45,216 nucleotides of DNA from Holdemanella hominis (GCF_014306155.1 NZ_JACRWH010000011.1:1-45216); one strand, 5' to 3'. Positions 7,863 through 16,747 are shown, counted from the stretch's first letter. Numbers and translations are program-made. The notes: generated from the sequence alone by a model not told the origin.

Positions 7863-8440
7863 TAGGAATCACTGGATCTATGGGTTCAGGAAAGAGTGAG
7901 ATTTCTCGATATTTAAGAAAAAAATATCCTGTTTTAGATTGCGATCAGGTTAATGCGGATTTATTAAAAAAGGGAAATTTGGGTTATCAGAAATTAAATG
8001 ATTTGCGTATTGTTGAATTGGATTCAAATGGACAAATCATTAAGGAAAGTTTAGCTTCATATATGTTTTCTAAGGCAGAACATAGAAAACAAGTGGAAGC
8101 CATCTTGCATCCTTTGATTTTTGAACAGATGCATAAATGGATTTATGAACAAGAGAGTTCGATTGTCTTTGTGGAAATGCCAATTTTATTTGAGATTTCT
8201 GCACAAGATCATTTTGACTCAATATGGTGCGTTGTGGCTGATTTAGATGTAGCCTTATCGCGCCTACAAACCTATCGCAATTTTACTAGGGAACAAGCTT
8301 TGGCAAGACTTGTATCACAGATGAATCCGGAAGAGAAGATGGCAAAAAGTGATATTGTACTGCAAAATAATAGTACGGTAGAACAGTTGCATAAACAAAT
8401 AGAAGAAGCATTAAAAGAGGAGAAGGTACATGGCGATTGA
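7835..8440 (+). CDS. coaE: Dephospho-CoA kinase
   Basis: A 201-residue kinase catalysing the last step of coenzyme A synthesis, ATP-dependent phosphorylation of dephospho-CoA. The P-loop GSMGSGKS is at residues 14-21, preceded by a short basic extension. The later FVEMPILFE and ...QALARLVSQMNPEEK...SDIVLQNN segments match the CoA-binding and lid regions of the family. The start is set by GGGGGA at 7822-7827 inside mutM. It overlaps mutM upstream and the next gene by 11 nt downstream, consistent with one transcript. Its place between mutM and the replication-loader genes is typical of Firmicutes. Confidence 0.94.
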   Translation: MSKLSKKKVIGITGSMGSGKSEISRYLRKKYPVLDCDQVNADLLKKGNLGYQKLNDLRIVELDSNGQIIKESLASYMFSKAEHRKQVEAILHPLIFEQMHKWIYEQESSIVFVEMPILFEISAQDHFDSIWCVVADLDVALSRLQTYRNFTREQALARLVSQMNPEEKMAKSDIVLQNNSTVEQLHKQIEEALKEEKVHGD

Positions 8441-9563
8441 AGTGCGTTGCATAGAACATTTATCTGTTGAACAAAGACAATCTTTGCATTTGTTGTATGG
8501 TCCTTTGATGGGGAAAAGTTCAATTTGTCTATATGAATTTTTAGGTTCTATTCAAAATTCTGTTGAATTAGAAGACGTATATTTACTGTTGAATATAAAT
8601 GCTTCACAATTTGATAAGGCACGAAATTATTTAGAGCAATATCATTTAATTGAAACCTATGTTCATGAAGATGACATGTTGATTTTATTGTATGCTCCAT
8701 TATTACCAGATAAATTTTTATGTCACGATACGTATTCAAGATTGTATTTGGCAAGTGTAGGATCAAAGTGTTTTGATAAAATAAAGGCAATGCTTCATAA
8801 AGATAAGACGATTTCTTCTGTATATACCAAAGTAGAAAGTTCTTTGGATGTTTCAATTTTAGATTCGTGGAACGAGTCTAAAGAGATTGCGTACGAAAAG
8901 GTGAAACCGACAATCAACCAAAAATATAATTTTGATTTTGCAACACTCTTCAAAGGGATGGATCGTGTTTTTCCGGTACGTTATCGAACTAATGAAAATT
9001 TAGATCGTATTGCACAGATGGCACAAATATATGGAATTGATGCCAAAGATATGCGTAGATACGTGCAAAGAAGTATTAATCCTTCAACACATGTATTTGA
9101 TTTGGACAAATTAAAAGAGATGGTTATGCGTAATCGTAAGGTTATGGAAACAAGTAAAGATCCATATCAGATGCCACCTGTTAAATTTTTGCAGAATAAA
9201 CAAAATGGTATTCCTGTTGTGAAATCGGATCAGGCATTGATTGAACGTTTATGCACACAATTCCAGCTTTCAGTTGAAGTTGTGAATACTTTGATTGAAT
9301 ATACTTTACATCAAACACATCAACAATTTTCTCGAAATTACGTAGAAAAAGTTGCGGCAAGCTGGGTTCGCCTGGGCGTGGATTCTAGGAAGAAAGCATT
9401 GGAAATTATCAACCAAGCGCCAACAGAAAATAAAAGAGAGAAAAAAGAAGAAAAGGTTGTACTTGATGAGAAGTTCTATACGCAAAAGGAAGAAAAATCA
9501 GATACGCAAATCCAACAGGAGATGTTAGAACTTCAAAAGATGTTGAAAGAAGGTAAGTTGTAG
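8430..9563 (+). CDS. dnaB: Replication initiation and membrane attachment protein (Bacillus DnaB type)
   Basis: A 377-residue protein matching the Firmicute DnaB/DnaD-like initiation protein, not the replicative helicase. The N-terminal half has the VEQRQSLHLLYGPLMGKSSICLY winged-helix opening. A C-terminal DnaD-like region is seen at ~260-320 (LCTQFQLSVEVVNTLIEYTL...NYVEKVAASWVRLGV), followed by a charged, low-complexity tail. In Bacillus this protein remodels the DnaA-DnaD-origin complex and, with DnaI, helps load the replicative helicase. The adjacent dnaI gene and the polA-mutM-coaE context support this. It ends overlapping dnaI by one base. Confidence 0.88.
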   Translation: MAIEVRCIEHLSVEQRQSLHLLYGPLMGKSSICLYEFLGSIQNSVELEDVYLLLNINASQFDKARNYLEQYHLIETYVHEDDMLILLYAPLLPDKFLCHDTYSRLYLASVGSKCFDKIKAMLHKDKTISSVYTKVESSLDVSILDSWNESKEIAYEKVKPTINQKYNFDFATLFKGMDRVFPVRYRTNENLDRIAQMAQIYGIDAKDMRRYVQRSINPSTHVFDLDKLKEMVMRNRKVMETSKDPYQMPPVKFLQNKQNGIPVVKSDQALIERLCTQFQLSVEVVNTLIEYTLHQTHQQFSRNYVEKVAASWVRLGVDSRKKALEIINQAPTENKREKKEEKVVLDEKFYTQKEEKSDTQIQQEMLELQKMLKEGKL

Positions 9564-10465
9564 TGAATTTAAATATTAAACTTTCAGAAGAGCAAATGAT
9601 GGAAAGACAAAAGAATATTGCTCGTTTAAAAGAGAATGAATGGATTCAAATATTTCTTGAACAGAATCATTTAGATGCATCTTTTGTAGAAGAAAATAGT
9701 GGCGTTTTGTTGCAGTGGATCAAGAGTGTGAGCGCATGTAGAAACTGTAAAGGATTGGATTATTGTGTACAGAAGATTCGTGGTAAAGCTACAAAATTAA
9801 AAATTGACGATTCTGGTTTCTTGAATGAATATTATGCTTCTTGTCAGTATGAACAAAAAAGAGATCAGCAATTGGCTCATCAAAGTAAATTTCGCTTTTC
9901 TCATATGTCTTTAAATGATTATTTAATCGATTTAAATGATGCCTGCTTTTTAAGTGCTGCCAAAGAAAAAGATTATATGACAGCTTATACCCAAAGTGTG
10001 AGTAGTATACCACTAAATCAAGGTGTGTATTTATATGGAAATCCAGGGACTGGAAAGTCTTATTTAATGAAAGGAATCTGTAATTACTATGCCAAAAATA
10101 ATAAGAGTGTTTCTTTTGTACAGGTTCCATTATTAATTCAGGAATTGAAACAGTTTATGACAGATAATGAATATCGTCAAAGAGTGATGAACCATTTACG
10201 CTACAGTGATGTTTTGGTTTTAGATGATATTGGAGCTGAAAGTATTACGCAATGGACGCGAGATGAAATCTTACTTCCTGTTTTAGATGAGCGTATGAAT
10301 AAAGGAATGAAAACATACTTTACATCAAATTATTCAATGGAAGAATTAGAACAGCAGTATCGTCTTGTGAATAAACCGAATAATACAATTGCGAGTCTAA
10401 GAATTCTAGAAAGAATTCGTACTTTGTCCAAACCTGTTGAATTATCCGGAAAATCACGTCGTTAG
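9563..10465 (+). CDS. dnaI: Primosomal helicase-loader ATPase DnaI
   Basis: A 300-residue AAA+ ATPase that loads the replicative helicase. The N-terminal domain has cysteines C59, C62, C68 and C94 consistent with the zinc-binding helicase-interaction domain. The ATPase domain has Walker A GNPGTGKS (159-166), Walker B VLVLDDIGAE and a sensor-1 TSNYS. The start is a GTG sharing its G with the dnaB stop (TAGTG), about nine bases after GAAGG. It is the last gene of the polA operon; no strong terminator follows before the fba promoter. Confidence 0.94.
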   Translation: MNLNIKLSEEQMMERQKNIARLKENEWIQIFLEQNHLDASFVEENSGVLLQWIKSVSACRNCKGLDYCVQKIRGKATKLKIDDSGFLNEYYASCQYEQKRDQQLAHQSKFRFSHMSLNDYLIDLNDACFLSAAKEKDYMTAYTQSVSSIPLNQGVYLYGNPGTGKSYLMKGICNYYAKNNKSVSFVQVPLLIQELKQFMTDNEYRQRVMNHLRYSDVLVLDDIGAESITQWTRDEILLPVLDERMNKGMKTYFTSNYSMEELEQQYRLVNKPNNTIASLRILERIRTLSKPVELSGKSRR

Positions 10466-10478
10466 TTAATAATTTCAC

Positions 10479-10507
10479 TTTTCAAATTAGGCGTTATGGA
10501 GTAGAAT
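10479..10507 (+). promoter_or_regulatory. Candidate promoter of fba
   Basis: TTTTCA (10479-10484), 17 nt, TAGAAT (10502-10507), followed by a ~30-nt leader with AAAGGAGG at about 10528-10535. Confidence 0.5.
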
Positions 10508-10543
10508 AGTTATGACAGAAATGTTTAAAGGAGGAATAGAGTA

Positions 10544-11413
10544 ATGTTAGTATCTGCTACTGAAATGATCAACAAAGCTCACGAAGGGCACTATGCGATT
10601 GGTGCTTTCAACATCAATAACTTGGAATGGACAAAAGCTATCTTAGCTGCTGCTGAAGAAGCTAAATCACCAGTTATGTTAGGAGTATCTGAAGGTGCTG
10701 CTAAATACATGTGTGGTTTCAAAACAGTTGCTGCTATGGTAAAAGAAATCCACGATGCAATGGGAATTACAGTTCCTGTAGCTTTACACTTGGACCACGG
10801 TTCATATGAAGGTGCAAAAGCTGCTATCGAAGCAGGATTTACTTCTGTAATGTTCGATGGTTCTCACTATGCATTTGAAGAAAACTTAGAAAAATCAAAA
10901 GAAATGATCGCCTTAGCACACTCAAAAGGATTATCAATTGAATGTGAAGTTGGTGGAATCGGTGGAGAAGAAGACGGTGTCGTATCTGCTGGTGAATTAG
11001 CTGACCCTGAAGAATGTAAAACTATCGCTGACTTAGGTGTAGACTTCTTAGCAGCTGGTATCGGAAATATCCACGGTAAATATCCTGCAAACTGGGCTGG
11101 ATTAAACTTTGATCGTTTAGGAGAAATCCAAAACGCAACAAACGGAAAACCATTAGTATTACACGGTGGTTCAGGAATTCCTCGTGAACAAGTTCAAAAA
11201 GCTATCACATTAGGTGTTTCTAAAGTTAACGTTAATACTGAATGTCAGTTAGTATTTGCTGAAGCAACTCGTAAATACATCGAAGCTGGAAAAGACCAAG
11301 AAGGAAAAGGATACGATCCACGTAAATTATTAAAACCAGGTGCTGATGCAATCACAGCATTATGTAAAGAAATGATGGAAAACTTCTTTGGTTCTGCTGG
11401 AAAAGCTGAATAA
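10544..11413 (+). CDS. fba: Class II fructose-1,6-bisphosphate aldolase
   Basis: A 289-residue zinc-dependent aldolase interconverting fructose-1,6-bisphosphate with dihydroxyacetone phosphate and glyceraldehyde-3-phosphate in glycolysis. Visible motifs are the first zinc ligand region VALHLDHGSYE, the ECEVGGIGGEEDG loop, NIHGKYP with a metal-binding His, and the phosphate-binding LHGGSGIP. A near-consensus AAAGGAGG ribosome-binding site and a codon choice skewed toward highly expressed genes (many AAC, TTC, ATC) suggest strong expression. It has its own promoter and terminator, so it is monocistronic. Confidence 0.96.
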   Translation: MLVSATEMINKAHEGHYAIGAFNINNLEWTKAILAAAEEAKSPVMLGVSEGAAKYMCGFKTVAAMVKEIHDAMGITVPVALHLDHGSYEGAKAAIEAGFTSVMFDGSHYAFEENLEKSKEMIALAHSKGLSIECEVGGIGGEEDGVVSAGELADPEECKTIADLGVDFLAAGIGNIHGKYPANWAGLNFDRLGEIQNATNGKPLVLHGGSGIPREQVQKAITLGVSKVNVNTECQLVFAEATRKYIEAGKDQEGKGYDPRKLLKPGADAITALCKEMMENFFGSAGKAE

Positions 11414-11429
11414 TTAAAGTTTTTAAATA

Positions 11430-11453
11430 AAGCAGGCTTTAAGCCTGCTTTTT
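11430..11453 (+). terminator. Terminator of fba
   Basis: AAGCAGGC (11430-11437) pairs perfectly with GCCTGCTT (11443-11450) around TTTAA, followed by T residues. Confidence 0.85.
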
Positions 11454-11475
11454 GCATAATTTGGAGGGAAAATAC

Positions 11476-13329
11476 ATGAAGTCAGTTGAAATTAATGATT
11501 TATTGTCTTATCACTTTTATGGAAATTTAAAAGTGAAAGATGAAGTAAAAGTTTTTGTTGATGGAGTAGTAGCAGAAAAAGAAAATGCTTATGAATATAC
11601 TTTAAAATGCGTAAAGGACGATAAAGTATATGATTTAACTTCTTTTGGAAAAGAAGCAGGGTTTTATATCGAAAATGAAAATTCGGTTCTATTCTGTGGA
11701 AATCGTAAAAATATTGAAAAATCTACTTCTTTATATCGTTTATCATTAAATGGTGGAGAAGCCAAAGAAATTGCTCGCTTTGATAAACCAGGAATGAATG
11801 TTTTGGGATATTTAAACGAGAATACTTTGGTTTTGATGACTAAAGAAAAACTTGTTGAAGAAGAAAGTGATTATGAAGTGTTTGATGAGATTCCTTTCTA
11901 TATGAATGGTCAGGGAATCACCAATAAACATCGTACACATTTATATACATATGATTTAGACACAAAAGAACTTGTTTGTGTTACAGAAGGTACTTTTGAT
12001 GTGTCAAACGCAAAGATTCATGATGGTGCTTTGTATTATACAGGACAAAATTGGACAAGAAAACAAGCTTTATATGAAAATCTTTATAAATATGATGGGT
12101 CTGTAAGTACAGTTGTAGATGCTAAGGAAAGAAGTATTCAAAGTTTTGATTTTGTGGATGGTAAATTGGTTCTTATCGCAAGCACACATGAAAAATATGG
12201 TTTGAATGAGAATCCAAAATTCTTTGATCAAGACTTTAATTTAATTGCTGATTGGCAAGAATGTGTTGGAAACAGTGTAGGTACAGATTGTGCTTTAGTT
12301 GCAGGTAATGCGACTCTAGTAAATAAAGATGCGTTATATTTTGTTTCTACAATCTATGATCACAATAATTTGTATAAATTAGAAAATGGAACTATTGAAC
12401 TTGTATTTGAATGGCCAGGAACAATTCAATCTTTCGCATTTGAAGATGACACATTATATTTTATTGGAGCTGATGTGGCAAGTCTTCAACAATTGTATAA
12501 AGTTGTAGATGGTAAAGCCGTTCAATTATCTGATTTTAATAAAATGGAAGATACATATGTGGCAGATCCTGTAGAAGTTAATTTTAGTGAAGATTTAACA
12601 GGATGGGTATTATTGCCTAAAGATTATGATGAAACAAAAAAATATCCGGCTATTTTAGATATTCATGGTGGACCTAAAACAGTATATGGAAAAGTGTTCT
12701 ATCATGAAATGCAAGTGTGGGCAAGTAAGGGATACTTTGTATTCTTCTGTAATATTCATGGTTCAGATGGACGTGGCAACGAGTTTATGGACATTCGTGG
12801 AAAATATGGTACGATTGATTATGACGAATTGATGCAGTTTACAGATAAAGTCTTAGAAACATATCCTCAAATTGATTCAAGCAGAGTTGGTGTAACTGGA
12901 GGAAGCTATGGCGGATTTATGACAAACTGGATCATTGGTCATACGGATCGTTTTGCGTGTGCTGCTAGTCAAAGAAGTATTGCCAACTGGATCTCATTCT
13001 CTCAGACAAGTGATATTGGACCATACTTTGCACAAGATCAACAATCTGCTACATATGATGAAAATCCAGAAAAATTGTGGTGGCATTCACCATTGAAATA
13101 TGCACGTAATGTGAAAACACCAACATTGTTTATTCACTCTGATGAAGATTATCGTTGTCCACTTTGTGAAGGCCTACAAATGTTGAATGCTTTATTAGAT
13201 CAGAATATTGAAGCTCGCATGTGCTTGTTCCATGGTGAAAATCATGATTTATCACGTACGGGACTTCCTCAACATCGTTTGCGTCGTTTAAATGAAATCA
13301 CAAATTGGATGGAAAAACATTTAAAATAG
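11476..13329 (+). CDS. S9 family (prolyl oligopeptidase/acylaminoacyl-peptidase) serine peptidase
   Basis: A 617-residue enzyme. The start is the ATG at 11476, nine bases after GGAGGG; the TTG eight codons earlier lies inside the fba terminator. The N-terminal two-thirds is a beta-propeller-like region with repeated YxYDL/LY-type blades. The C-terminal alpha/beta hydrolase domain shows the oxyanion segment ILDIHGGPK, the nucleophile in VTGGSYGG (GxSxG), Asp in HSDEDYRCP and His in GENHDL. No signal peptide is seen, so it is probably a cytosolic peptidase trimming short or N-acylated peptides. The substrate cannot be assigned. Confidence 0.92.
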   Translation: MKSVEINDLLSYHFYGNLKVKDEVKVFVDGVVAEKENAYEYTLKCVKDDKVYDLTSFGKEAGFYIENENSVLFCGNRKNIEKSTSLYRLSLNGGEAKEIARFDKPGMNVLGYLNENTLVLMTKEKLVEEESDYEVFDEIPFYMNGQGITNKHRTHLYTYDLDTKELVCVTEGTFDVSNAKIHDGALYYTGQNWTRKQALYENLYKYDGSVSTVVDAKERSIQSFDFVDGKLVLIASTHEKYGLNENPKFFDQDFNLIADWQECVGNSVGTDCALVAGNATLVNKDALYFVSTIYDHNNLYKLENGTIELVFEWPGTIQSFAFEDDTLYFIGADVASLQQLYKVVDGKAVQLSDFNKMEDTYVADPVEVNFSEDLTGWVLLPKDYDETKKYPAILDIHGGPKTVYGKVFYHEMQVWASKGYFVFFCNIHGSDGRGNEFMDIRGKYGTIDYDELMQFTDKVLETYPQIDSSRVGVTGGSYGGFMTNWIIGHTDRFACAASQRSIANWISFSQTSDIGPYFAQDQQSATYDENPEKLWWHSPLKYARNVKTPTLFIHSDEDYRCPLCEGLQMLNALLDQNIEARMCLFHGENHDLSRTGLPQHRLRRLNEITNWMEKHLK

Positions 13330-13380
13330 ATGGCTTTTGGAATTTACAATATTTTTCTAGATTATCCGGATTGAATAGGC

Positions 13381-13386
13381 TATAAT
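13381..13386 (+). promoter_or_regulatory. -10 box of murA
   Basis: A consensus TATAAT with no good -35 partner (TAGATT at 13358-13363 at 17 nt). It would give a ~27-nt leader with a GGGGG ribosome-binding site before the murA ATG. Confidence 0.45.
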
Positions 13387-13419
13387 AGATAGGCATTACC
13401 TTGAAATGGGGGAAAATGA

Positions 13420-14688
13420 ATGGAAAAAGTCATTAAAATTGAAGGTGGACATGATTTAAATGGAACAGTACGTATTAGTGGTTCAAAGAATGCGACTGTG
13501 GCTTTAATTCCAGCATGTGTTTTAGGAAATGAGCCGGTTACAATTTATGGTGTACCTAATATTTCAGATGTACAGTCTTTGATCGTTTTATTAAATGAAC
13601 TTGGTGTTTATGTTGAAAAACGAGATGAAGAAACATTATATATAGATCCTACTCATATGGAAAATATTCCTATGGTATCTAAGGCTGTTTCAAAATTAAG
13701 AGCAAGCTACTACTTTATGGGAGCTTTGTTAGGAAAATTTGGTCATGCAGAAATTAAGATGCCTGGTGGATGTTACTTGGGTCCTAGACCTATTGATTTG
13801 CACTTAAAAGGGTTTGAGGCTTTGGGTGCAAATATTCAATATGAAAATGGATGTTATATATTGGATGCGAAAGAATTAAAAGGAACAAATATTTTCTTAG
13901 ATATTTCGAGTGTAGGAGCTACAATCAACATTATGATGGCAGCTGTTTACGCAAAAGGTAGAACGGTTATTGAAAATGCCGCGCGTGAGCCTGAAATTAT
14001 TGATATCGCAACATTATTAAATAAAATGGGTGCTAGAATTCATGGTATGGGGACAAGTACTCTTGTGATTGATGGTGTTGAATATTTAAAAGGCTGTATT
14101 CATGAAATCATTCCAGATCGTATTGAAGCAGCAACTTATGTGATTATGGCAGCTGCTATAGCCAATGACATGCGCATCGAAAATATTATTCCTCAACACT
14201 TGGAAGCCATTGTTATGAAACTTCAAGAAGTGGGAATCAATATGGAAGTTGGTTCGGATTTTATTCATGTATTTAAAACAGATAAACCTTTGAAACGTAC
14301 AGAAATCTTGACAAAACCATATCCAGGCTTTGCCACAGATGTTCAACAACCATTTACTGTATTATTAACACAATGTGAAGGCCAATCTGTAGTAACAGAA
14401 ACAATTTATACAGAACGTTTCAAACATTGTGCAGAGTTAAATAAGATGGGTGCTGACATTGATGTACACACACCAAGTGCGTTTATCAACGGAAAGACAA
14501 AGTTACATGGTTCTAAAGTAACTGCAACAGATCTTCGTTGTGGTGCTGGACTTGTCATCGCAGCTTTAATGGCTGATGGTGTGACAGAAATCCATGATAT
14601 TTATCATATTGATCGTGGTTATGATAACTTGGACGGAAAGTTAGCTCATTTAGGAGCCAAAATGTGGCGTGAAGAGGTAGAAGATTAA
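13420..14688 (+). CDS. murA: UDP-N-acetylglucosamine 1-carboxyvinyltransferase
   Basis: A 422-residue enolpyruvyl transferase that adds phosphoenolpyruvate to UDP-GlcNAc, the committed step of peptidoglycan synthesis. K23-N24 of the SGSKNATV opening, the catalytic C118 in PGGCYLGPRPID and the GFATDVQQPF segment with the catalytic Asp are all present. The reactive Cys is intact, so the enzyme should be fosfomycin-sensitive as far as that residue decides it (family knowledge). Many Firmicutes have two copies; which paralogue this is cannot be told from one window. A second ATG at 13416 is out of frame. A terminator follows three bases after the stop. Confidence 0.95.
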   Translation: MEKVIKIEGGHDLNGTVRISGSKNATVALIPACVLGNEPVTIYGVPNISDVQSLIVLLNELGVYVEKRDEETLYIDPTHMENIPMVSKAVSKLRASYYFMGALLGKFGHAEIKMPGGCYLGPRPIDLHLKGFEALGANIQYENGCYILDAKELKGTNIFLDISSVGATINIMMAAVYAKGRTVIENAAREPEIIDIATLLNKMGARIHGMGTSTLVIDGVEYLKGCIHEIIPDRIEAATYVIMAAAIANDMRIENIIPQHLEAIVMKLQEVGINMEVGSDFIHVFKTDKPLKRTEILTKPYPGFATDVQQPFTVLLTQCEGQSVVTETIYTERFKHCAELNKMGADIDVHTPSAFINGKTKLHGSKVTATDLRCGAGLVIAALMADGVTEIHDIYHIDRGYDNLDGKLAHLGAKMWREEVED

Positions 14689-14690
14689 AA

Positions 14691-14716
14691 GGTGTATGGT
14701 GACATACATCTTTTTT
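14691..14716 (+). terminator. Terminator of murA
   Basis: GGTGTATG (14691-14698) and CATACATC (14703-14710, one G-U pair) form a hairpin with a GTGA tetraloop and six T. The -35 box of the next gene (GTGACA, 14699-14704) lies in the loop and 3' arm. Confidence 0.75.
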
Positions 14717-14727
14717 CTTTGTATAAT
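14699..14727 (+). promoter_or_regulatory. Promoter of the MATE gene (leaderless geometry, nested in terminator)
   Basis: GTGACA (14699-14704), 17 nt, TATAAT (14722-14727). Six bases later is the in-frame ATG at 14734, on which +1 is expected to fall. Confidence 0.65.
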
Positions 14728-14733
14728 CATCTT

Positions 14734-16101
14734 ATGAACATGATGGAAATAACGGCGCAGATGCGCGAAAATAAAAAAATAGAATTCAAAGATCAATTAA
14801 AAATCGTCATTTTATTATCTGTACCTGCAATATTAGAACAATTAGTTGGAACGGCCATGAGTTATATTGATACAGCTATGGTTGGATCACTAGGTTATAA
14901 GGCTACGGCAGCCATTGGTGTTGTTGCTAGTACAACATGGCTTTTTGGAGGAATTTGTACAGCTGCGGTATTAGGTTTTTCAGTGCAGGTAGCTCAATAT
15001 TTAGGGGCTGGTAAAAATAAATTGGCAAGACAGGTAGTATGTCAGTCGATTCTCTTTAATATCATCTTTGGTTTATGTATGGCATTGGTTGTGGTAGCAT
15101 CCAGTTTTTATTTGCCAAAATTATTGGGGGCAGACCCATCAATTTGTAGAGATGCCACTTTATATTTGGCAATAGTAGGTGCTTTTGTTCCATTTAATAT
15201 GATGGCGATGTTACATTCAGGAATGTTAAGATGTTCAGGGAATGCCGTGCTTCCAAGTCTTATGAATATTTCAATGTGTGTATTTGATGTTATTTTTAAC
15301 TATTTCTTTATTTATATACTAAATTTAGGCGTTGCCGGAGCTGCACTAGGAACGGGAATGGCGCAATTGGTTGTAGGCTTTATCTTAATGTATATTGTAG
15401 TCAAAAAGGAAAAATCATTACGACTTCTAGGTGATGAATCGTGGAAATTTGATAAAGATATCTTGAAGAATGTAGTGAATCTTTCAATTCCAGCAGGTCT
15501 TGAAAGAGTGACACTATCCTTAGCTCAAGTTGTGATGACGGGTGTCGTTTCAGGAATGGGTGCAATCAGTGTGGCTATTAATTATGTGGCTGTTTCAGCA
15601 GAAGGATTATGTTATTTGCCAGCTTATGGAATTGGTGGTGCTGCAACTACATTGGTTGGACAAAGTATTGGGGCCAATCGAAAGGATATGGCAAAACGAT
15701 TTGCGTATTTAACAACCTTATTATCTTTTGTTCTAGTGATATTTATGAGTGTTATCATGTTTGTGTTTGCCCCATTTTTGGCTTCAACACTAACGAATAG
15801 TCAAGGAGTTATTGATGGAGCTAGTGAGTGCTTAAGAATTGTTTCTTTTTCTGAACCATTATTTGCGATTAGTATTGTAGTAATGGGGGCATTACGTGGG
15901 GCTGGAGATAGTAAACGTCCTTTTATTCTAAATGCGTTGAGCATGTGGGGAATGCGTGTTTTACCAATTATTATTTTCACAAAGCGATATGGTGTTATTG
16001 GTGTATGGGCTACAATGACTTTCGAACTGGTATTTAGAGGTATTATATTCTTGATCCGTATGGTTCGAGGTAAGTGGTTAGATCAAAATTCAGTTAAATA
16101 A
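14734..16101 (+). CDS. MATE family multidrug/toxin exporter
   Basis: A 455-residue, twelve-helix membrane protein. It has the MATE signatures VPAILEQLVGTAMSYIDTAMVGSLG in helix 1-2 and a second half beginning LSIPAGLERVTLSLAQVV, showing the internal twofold repeat. It would export cationic drugs or metabolites in exchange for Na+ or H+; the substrate is unknown. The frame can be read back to a GTG at 14692, but that segment is the murA terminator hairpin and this gene's promoter. The ATG at 14734, six bases after TATAAT, is therefore preferred; ATGs at 14740 and 14743 are alternatives. No ribosome-binding site precedes it. Confidence 0.92.
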   Translation: MNMMEITAQMRENKKIEFKDQLKIVILLSVPAILEQLVGTAMSYIDTAMVGSLGYKATAAIGVVASTTWLFGGICTAAVLGFSVQVAQYLGAGKNKLARQVVCQSILFNIIFGLCMALVVVASSFYLPKLLGADPSICRDATLYLAIVGAFVPFNMMAMLHSGMLRCSGNAVLPSLMNISMCVFDVIFNYFFIYILNLGVAGAALGTGMAQLVVGFILMYIVVKKEKSLRLLGDESWKFDKDILKNVVNLSIPAGLERVTLSLAQVVMTGVVSGMGAISVAINYVAVSAEGLCYLPAYGIGGAATTLVGQSIGANRKDMAKRFAYLTTLLSFVLVIFMSVIMFVFAPFLASTLTNSQGVIDGASECLRIVSFSEPLFAISIVVMGALRGAGDSKRPFILNALSMWGMRVLPIIIFTKRYGVIGVWATMTFELVFRGIIFLIRMVRGKWLDQNSVK

Positions 16102-16130
16102 AAAAATTGAGTGGAAAATTCCACTCATTT
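16101..16130. terminator. Bidirectional terminator between MATE and Lar-like genes
   Basis: TGAGTGG (16108-16114) pairs with CCACTCA (16121-16127), with A/T extension into the loop. The minus-strand side has a long T run (complement of 16101-16106) and serves the Lar-like gene. The plus side (ATTTCC) is weaker. Confidence 0.7.
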
Positions 16131-16132
16131 CC

Positions 16133-16357
16133 TTATTCACCAGGATTTGATTTTAATACTTTACCTGTATTAAATAATTCAGCGGCTCTTTTAGCAGCTT
16201 CTAAACGATCTTCTTCGTTTTTATAATCAACATGAACTGTATAGCAGCCACAATCCATGCATTGTGCATAGAATCCGTTTCCTTCTTCTTCTAGAATCGA
16301 ACCACCTTCACATAGAGGGCATTCGTGTAAATTAACTAATTCATCAATGTTTTGCAT
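16133..16357 (-). CDS. Lar-like small zinc-ribbon protein (restriction alleviation family)
   Basis: A 74-residue protein. Residues ~12-40 hold two cysteine pairs, CPLC and CMDC, and the C-terminal half is EEDRLEAAKRAAELFNTGKV. This matches the short pattern of Lar-type restriction-alleviation proteins (CPFCG...C..CG...T..EA...WN). Family members occur in phages and in bacterial chromosomes, and most are uncharacterised. AAGGAAGG precedes the ATG at a good distance, and it has its own promoter and terminator, so it is a deliberate single gene. Alternatively it is just a generic zinc-ribbon protein; no restriction genes are nearby. Confidence 0.7.
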   Translation of the reverse strand: MQNIDELVNLHECPLCEGGSILEEEGNGFYAQCMDCGCYTVHVDYKNEEDRLEAAKRAAELFNTGKVLKSNPGE

Positions 16358-16386
16358 AAGAATCCTTCCTTCTTTTATTCTTATCT

Positions 16387-16415
16387 ATTGTACAATCAAA
16401 TGCTAAGAAAGTTAA
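16387..16415 (-). promoter_or_regulatory. Promoter of the Lar-like gene
   Basis: On the minus strand: TTAACT (16415-16410), 17 nt, TACAAT (16392-16387). It is divergent from the promoter of the small membrane protein. Confidence 0.55.
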
Positions 16416-16449
16416 GAGAAATTTAAGGTTTAATAAAGGAATGAAATGA

Positions 16450-16455
16450 TATAAT
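16450..16455 (+). promoter_or_regulatory. -10 box of small membrane protein gene
   Basis: Consensus TATAAT, 28 nt before the ATG at 16484. No convincing -35 hexamer is seen at 16-18 nt. AGGGGAT provides a ribosome-binding site. Confidence 0.45.
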
Positions 16456-16483
16456 ACATCGGTAACAATAAGGGGATGTTATT

Positions 16484-16705
16484 ATGGATCAAAAGGATCG
16501 TGTATTTACACCTGCATTTGTTGCGAATTTATTTTTGATTGCAGGAACTGTTTTCTTGCTTTTAAAGGGGAAAATAAACGCATATGTAGGAGTAGATGGC
16601 TTAAAGCATGAAGGAATGGCTTTGGCACTCATTGGATTTAGTTTCATGGTTGTCGGAATGTGCATATGGATTGTAATATGGATTAGTTGCAGGATGAATA
16701 AATGA
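16484..16705 (+). CDS. Small two-helix membrane protein, function unknown
   Basis: A 73-residue protein not recognised as any family. Two hydrophobic segments are visible (about residues 10-28 and 46-68), joined by a short loop KGKINAYVGVDGLKHEG, with a polar C-terminus CRMNK. It has a -10 box, an AGGGGAT ribosome-binding site seven bases before the ATG, and a strong terminator that overlaps its stop codon, all signs of a real gene. It is divergently transcribed from the Lar-like gene. Confidence 0.7.
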   Translation: MDQKDRVFTPAFVANLFLIAGTVFLLLKGKINAYVGVDGLKHEGMALALIGFSFMVVGMCIWIVIWISCRMNK

Positions 16706-16720
16706 ATTCATCCTTTTTTT
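16691..16720 (+). terminator. Terminator of small membrane protein gene
   Basis: AGGATGAA (16691-16698) pairs perfectly with TTCATCCT (16707-16714) around an 8-nt loop, then six T. It includes the stop codon in the loop. Confidence 0.85.
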
Positions 16721-16747
16721 GTGATAATTTCATTTTCTTAATACAAT
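16719..16747 (+). promoter_or_regulatory. Promoter remnant of the decayed signalling gene
   Basis: TTGTGA (16719-16724, overlapping the preceding T tract), 17 nt, TACAAT (16742-16747), then six bases to the ATG at 16754. It has the same leaderless spacing as several intact genes here. Confidence 0.45.

Noticed and set aside
14692..14733. GTG start 14 codons upstream for the MATE protein
   Set aside because: The extra codons coincide with the murA terminator hairpin and the MATE promoter, and add no conserved residues.
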